The notes under the pieces were generated by a model. That model made no database searches and was not told the DNA's origin. It saw only the letters and a program-made list of their open reading frames with translations. The position numbers and the translations under genes were made by a program. This document shows, one piece after another, positions 58,998 through 64,000 of a stretch of DNA of 64,000 nt (position 1 is its first letter; the number at the start of each line of letters is the position of its first letter). Source of the stretch: Talpa occidentalis (lineage: Eukaryota > Chordata > Mammalia > Eulipotyphla > Talpidae); the NCBI RefSeq assembly GCF_014898055.3, contig NW_023605083.1, forward strand, positions 65,217,715-65,281,714. Reading direction: 5' to 3'.

Positions 58998-59604
58998 TGT
59001 TACAGGGCACAGAGAGGGGCACTCTAGGCCCAGCAGCACACCTGTCTGCTCTAAATAGGTTCTGCCATCCACCGCAACAACACAAAAACATATGAGACTT
59101 TAATGAAAAGGAACTTTAATACAATTACTAAGCAATACAGGGAAGGCAAAGAATATAGTTTCTAAATCAAGCACCCAAAGTTACCCGTCCCCTGTGGGTA
59201 AAAGTCCACCCAAACAAGAGAGGCCCAGAGCAAGGCCTGAATGCCGGCCACAAGTCTAAAGCATCTTCCAGTGGGGACCCACAGAAAAGGATCAGAAAAA
59301 AACAGACAAGTCTGGAAGGAAAAGACCAAAATCAAAATGAAGACAAAAGCTGCCATTGTCACCTCCCCACGGATCTCTCACCCACATCTGTGTCACCCAG
59401 TCCACAGCCAAAAGGCAAGCGCAATTTCTTCATGTGTCTCTCGGCTCTATGTGCCTCGTCTAGGTCTCCTTCTGGCTCTCCATCCTGCTTCCTTCCTTCC
59501 TCTCCTCTCCAGCTTCTTTTTCTTCTCTTTAGCTCCACCTCCTTTGGAGGGGTGGGGGCAGGGAACCTGGAACTTCCCTTTTTCCTGGGGATTACCCTGT
59601 TACA
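58998..59604 (-). mobile_element. Solo LTR, family P (copy P3)
   Basis: 607 bp from TGTTACAGGGC to ACCCTGTTACA on the plus strand, aligning along its whole length with P1 and P2. The flanks aatc and gttc agree at only two of four bases, so the duplication is not shown. ATTAAAG motifs near 59097-59118 (minus) would serve polyadenylation. It holds the longest clean version of the shared frame that stops at the common point: 64 codons, ATG at 59356, stop at 59162. Confidence 0.8.
59162..59356 (-). other. Short open frame conserved among family P LTRs
   Basis: The ATG at 59356 has A at -3 and G at +4, and the same context occurs in P1 (48545) and P2 (55741). The predicted peptide begins with a hydrophobic stretch of about 17 residues followed by a conserved PFLWVPT.RCFRL block. 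The stretch is encoded by a T-rich tract ending in TTCCAG, which equally looks like a splice acceptor (AG at 59313-59312). I do not recognise the peptide and cannot say it is made. Confidence 0.35.
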
Positions 59605-59713
59605 GTTCTAAGCCAAAACTTGTGAGACAGAGTTACTGGAAGGAAATCAGGTTTAATCAGGTGCTGGCAAACCTGAGGACTTGGGGGACTATTGTCACAA
59701 AGGCCATCCTCCC

Positions 59714-59880
59714 GCAGCAGACCTCTCCTGCCTAACCCGTTGCTCCCCTCAGCAGTGTATTTCAGTAGATCCAGCTGTTCTGCTCCCCACTCTGTCTCTG
59801 GTGAATCCTCTCACCCCTGCCCCCTGTACTCCTGGCCTATGCCCCAGTTCTTGTATGCATAAATAAATAAATCTTTGAAA
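59714..59880 (+). mobile_element. 5'-truncated tRNA-type SINE (copy H)
   Basis: It begins at GCAGCAGACCTCTCCTGCC and ends ATAAATAAATAAATCTTTG. The duplication aaaggccatcctccc (59699-59713) / aaaggctatcctccc (59881-59895) has one mismatch in 15. Confidence 0.93.
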
Positions 59881-59895
59881 AAAGGCTATCCTCCC

Positions 59896-62599
59896 CCAAA
59901 TTGAGGAGAAGCAGGGGTTTATTTGGGAGAGTAGAAAGGAATGAGATTAGTCCTGAGTCAGCAGGATTTCAGAGAAATAGGCAAGCAAGGTTTTTCAGGA
60001 ACTGCATTCAAGCTCCTTTGTATTCCAATTTCCGTCTTGACTAGATCTGTCAGGCCTGGCTGGTGTGCATTTCGCTACGGTAAAGAGGTCGTTGGTTTAG
60101 CAACTTGTCTTACCTTTACCTCCATCTTGGTCTCAGCTAGTTTTGCCTGGTTTTCTGGTTTTGTCTGCAAGAAAAGATAAAAAAGGAGCAGAGCAAGGAT
60201 GAACAATACAAGGACGAGGAGCTTTTCATTATCAGGCTGGTGACAAAAGTGCTCAGAGAATGAGCACACCCAAGAGGAGAGCACCAGTGGGCTTGTAGGA
60301 TGGCCACCAGCCTCCCTCAGGATCAGAGTCTACCGTTCCCAGCATCCAACTCATCGGGTGCTGTTTTCTTTTTCCTACTTTATTTTTTTTTTCTTGCCAA
60401 CCGAGTCAAACAAAAATGAAAAAATCAGATTGTGTTTTAATCATAATCATGTACAAAGTGGAGTTCTGCTTAACTGTGGTGGCTGTCTTGGGTCAAGGTT
60501 TAGTCCTGGCATAATCAATTGTGTCTGGTGGTTAATGTGGGGTCTCTGGGAAGCAGACCCTGAAGCAAGGATTTGGATACAAATTTTTGTTTGGAGGGTG
60601 CAGGGTAGAATGGGAATTTAGAGGGTCTTCTGACTTTGGCCTTGTCACAGGTAAGCAAGGGAGTCATCTGTAAAAGTGAGTCAGGTGAACAGAGAGCCTG
60701 ATCTAAATTATGTGGGTAGAATGGTTCTTTAAGGTAAGTCATTTCCAGGAACATAAAAGGATGGGAGAATTTTGGAAAACAAAGGTTAGGGGATGTCCGA
60801 ACTGTTATTATTTTCCAGGACTCAGAAAACACTCAACATTGTCAAGTTCAATTACACTACATGCCTTGTCTATTAAAAAAAAAAAAAAACTACACACACA
60901 CACACACACAGAGGCAACAAGAAAAATCTTTTCTAAAGACAAATGGGAAAGCTGAGGAATAAATATTGCCCAGGCAGATCCTGTGAATAGATTGAAAGAG
61001 CAGGTGAATGCTTTCACAGGCAAGGAGCAAGGTCTGCGTAAGTTCCTGGGTCTTGAAAATAAGGCTTTTCTTTTCCCTGGTTACAGGGAGAGCACTTCTC
61101 ACATGTGTCTTATGATCTATAGAAGGTCAGAGGTCAAAGGGTCCTTTTGGCACCTGCTATTTCTCAAATCAGCTTACAATGTTCAATACACCAAAATGCC
61201 ATATTTGGAGGGGCGGTGTGTGTCACAAGTAGCAACACACGACTAACTGGATTCATCAGAGGTTAGATATTATAATATTTGAGAATACCATCTTAGCCTC
61301 TGTAATTATTTGTAGTATAAATCAAGGGACCCCAAAGGTTAACTGTTAACTGACAGCCCCCAAACAGAGAAAATGGGTGAGCCAAGAGTAGGAAGGCATC
61401 TTCCAGGAGGTCCCGTGTGGTGGGGGCGAGGACTTAGCTCCTCCATGAGTTGCTCATGAGTCACGATTTCAGGCCTTCGCCCTGAATTTTGTCACAGAAC
61501 TACTTGACCCCAAGGAGCCTTCAAATGAATTAGAGTCAGGTGCTTCCTTATTCTAGGACTGTGCAGGCTGGATTTTAGTATAGTCTTACTTCCCTGTGCA
61601 GTGAACAAGCTGTTCAACCAGCTGCAGTGACCCTGCAAAGAGTATCAGGAGCAGTAACTTTACTTGAAGGGCACTTCTGTTAACTAAGTACCCAAGGCTG
61701 GTGAATAAACGCAAAAGGTCCATTATTTTTTGTTGAGAAGTCACTACCACAGGGGTTCAGGCATGTGTGTTTTTATGAGTAGGGAGGATCTGGCAAGATA
61801 ACCGCATGTTTAATTTAATCCTCATAATAACCTATTATTTTATTAACTCTATTATTAATATATGAGGAGCCTGATGCTCACAGATTAATTTGGTCAGCAC
61901 ATAAAATGACAGAGCTGAGATCTGAAGCCGGCTGTCCAGTTTCCTTAGTCAAGGCAAGGAAAGACCCTTCTCTTAGTCACTGCCGATGTGAGGCCTCTAA
62001 GTATCACTGTTGCTCCTTCGTCTTGTTTGGGGCTGAACAAACACACCTCAGAAGGGGCTTAGTCTCTTTTTTTTTTTTTTAAGCCGTGATACTGCCTTCC
62101 CCCTGAGGGTCAAGGCCTGATATCCACCCTGTACCCTTGAGATGACTTTATGACTCTTTGCTCTGACCTGCTGACTCAAGACTTCAAGGCTTCTTATGGA
62201 GGACTTCACCCCCTTTTCCCAGTTATTGTGGGACATTTCCCATGGGTACACAAGTTCTGACAACAAACACCCACTCAGATAATCAGAAAATCCAAACCAG
62301 TCTGAAAATTTCAGAGGACAAATTGTTTAGTGTTTCTTTACACAAAAAAACTTTTGAAATGCTGTGAGAAAAAAATTTCTGGCATTTGTGGGTATTTATA
62401 TTTGAGGAAGCTGGCTGTTGGAGGAACCCTGATGTGAAGATTTTTGTAAGCCAAGGACCAGGTTTGTAAATCAAACAATTACCCCCTGTTGAGATAAAAC
62501 AGCAGTGTCCATTTCCTGGCACTCACTATAGAAACTGTGCAAGGGTTTCACATCTATTATCTTTCTCTCTCTCTCTCCCTCTCTTTCTCTCTAACAGCT
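59896..62599. other. Intergenic, mostly unassigned
   Basis: It has an A16 tract with (AC)n at 60875-60910 and a MIR/L2-class piece at about 61800-61940. Short frames at 59941-60180 and 60515-60832 have no recognisable family. Confidence 0.45.
60875..60910. repeat. A run followed by (AC)n
   Basis: About fifteen A then ten AC units, possibly a decayed retroposon tail. Confidence 0.9.
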
Positions 62600-63110
62600 T
62601 TTTTCTCCGATATAACACATACTGTGTTATTCACCTTTTTAAAGTGTGCAATTCAGTGGCTTAAGTATGTTCACAAGGCTGTGCAACCATCACTACTATC
62701 TAATTGCAATTCAGTGGCTTAAGTATGTTCACAAGGCTGTGCAACCATCACTACTATCTAATTCCAGAACATTTCCATATTCCAAACTCCTGTATCAGTT
62801 TGAAATCATTCGTTATTCTCTCTCTCCCCAGTCCCTGGTGAGCCATTAATCTATTTTTTATCTTTAGAGGTTTGCCTTTTCTGGGCATTTCTTATAAGTG
62901 GAACGGGACAATATGTGATTTCTTGTGCCTGGCTTCTTTCACTTACATGTTACCAAGGTCTATCGCTAGTGCTGCATATATCAGTATTTTATTCCCTTTC
63001 ACGACCAAATATTTCACCGTACATCTATGCTACATCTGTTTATCTACTCATCAGTTGATGGATTTGGGGGTTGTTTCCATTTTTGGCTACCACCTCATTT
63101 AATATTCATC
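62600..63110 (-). repeat. L1M 3' UTR, antisense, with internal duplication
   Basis: TTTTTAAAGTGTGCAATTCA, GCTGTGCAACCATCACTAC, TTTAGAGGTTTGCCTTTTCT, GGCTTCTTTCACTTACATGT and CTCATCAGTTGATGGATTTG give the standard antisense L1 order. Confidence 0.88.
62648..62763. repeat. 58-bp perfect tandem duplication
   Basis: The units at 62648-62705 and 62706-62763 are identical over 58 bp although the surrounding L1 is old and diverged. Confidence 0.98.
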
Positions 63111-63469
63111 CATTCTTTGAATTTTGTGTTGTCTTCCTTTGCGTGAGTGTTTTCTAGAACATCAAAAATAAATCTCTCCAAGAATCCACTGAGTAGACTT
63201 AAAAGTTCCAGAGACTAGTCAAATACTGATTCTTATATCAAAAGAAGATGGGTTCTGGATTTTAGCTTTCTTCCCAATCCTGCCCCTAACCACAGTCAAA
63301 TGTTCTGAGCCACAAATCCAGCTCCTTCTTGAATGCAGAGATACCTTTATTAAGAAAAGTTTTGGTATTTTTATGTTCTCGGCACTTGAACTCTTAAGAG
63401 ATCATCTGGTCCTTTTTACATACCACAGGATTGTTGCAGAAATGCACCGTAGGCAGTTATTTCACTCTG

Positions 63470-63640
63470 CAGCCCTGGCTAGATTCTAATGCCCTCTCTG
63501 ACAGTTAACAGAGGTGTGACTTCCTACTTAGCCTCTCTAGGCTTCCATTAAATCGCTGAAGAATGGGGTTAATAACTACTTCAAAACTTCTGTAAGAAGT
63601 CAAGTGTTCAGACAGTGCCTATCATATTGTAAACTCAAAC
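63470..63640 (+). repeat. MIR SINE
   Basis: GAGGTGTGACTTCCTACTTA, GCCTCTCTAGGCTTCCATTA and CAGACAGTGCCTATCATATT are in MIR order. An L2-like tail may follow at 63640-63810. Confidence 0.65.
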
Positions 63641-63814
63641 ACTGGCTCAGCTACAGTGGTATTGTTACTCCTCTCCCATTCCACACACACTGGTCCTTTT
63701 CTCTTAAACACCCTCAACCCCCTACAGCCAACCACAGCTACACCGCCAGGCCCCACTGTCCTTTCCTGGCTAACTTCCCATTCTTCTGATCTCACTTTAA
63801 ATCCCACTTCCTTG

Positions 63815-64000
63815 TGTTACAGGGCATGGAGAAGTGTGTCCCAGCACTTGGGCCTGACTTCACAGGCACATCACATTGTTATAGGGCAGCCCCGATATTG
63901 GGTTGCCTGTCTGTGGGGTTACAAAGCCTGTATGGAATTAGCTTTAGGACATCCTTTCCCCCCTAACAACATCACCCTCTCCTTGTTTGAGCACCCTGCA
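63815..64000 (-). mobile_element. LTR family P, partial copy at window edge (P4)
   Basis: TGTTACAGGGCATGGAGAAG and the following sequence align with the first bases (plus-strand view) of P1-P3. The copy is interrupted by N3 at 63877-63968 and runs off the window. Confidence 0.6.
63877..63968 (-). mobile_element. Miniature LTR of family N (copy N3, 92 bp)
   Basis: On the minus strand it has the first about 50 bases of family N (TGTTAGGGGGGAAAGGATGT...) joined to its last about 40 (...TATCGGGGCTGCCCTATAACA in outline). A perfect 4-bp target duplication ACAT is at 63873-63876 and 63969-63972. About 370 bp of the middle is missing, with the junction in a shared CCCAC. Confidence 0.9.

Overview
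This is a piece of a placental mammal nuclear genome. It carries the 5' end of one protein-coding gene, WHRN (whirlin, also called DFNB31), on the minus strand. Coding exon 1 lies at 27553-28170 and coding exon 2 at 3342-3563. The two are separated by a 24-kb intron 1 with GT..AG ends, and positions 1-3341 are the start of intron 2. Together the exons encode residues 1-280: the N-terminal harmonin-homology region, the whole first PDZ domain, and the start of the linker to PDZ2. The rest of the gene lies outside the window, to the left.

Upstream of exon 1 is a CpG island reaching about 29.15 kb. It has GC boxes, a CRE-like site, an RFX/X-box-like site and a GC-rich 29-bp minisatellite in the presumed 5' leader. 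From about 29.15 kb to the end (35 kb) I see no gene. This intergenic sequence is dominated by mobile elements.

The repeats suggest a laurasiatherian mammal. A tRNA-type SINE (head GGCCTCCCTGGTGGCRCA, tail ATAAATAAATAAATCTTT) is present in about 15 copies, many with clear target-site duplications. I do not recognise it as Alu, B1/B2, horse ERE, carnivore CAN or the common vesper-bat VES SINE. A bat outside the vesper bats is my tentative guess. Old MIR, L2, L1M and MaLR copies shared by all placentals fill much of the remainder.

Three families of solo endogenous-retrovirus LTR can be defined by comparing copies inside the window. Family R has three copies at 18.4-21.0 kb in intron 1, with a 5-bp target duplication in two. 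Family N is at 52748, 57863 and a 92-bp miniature at 63877, each with a perfect 4-bp duplication. Family P is at 48236, 55386, 58998 and a partial copy at 63815, all in one orientation. Three family P copies keep the same short ATG-started open frame with a strong start context. Its T-rich hydrophobic part also looks like a splice acceptor, so its coding status is open. No complete provirus, RNA gene, CRISPR array or bacterial-type feature was seen.
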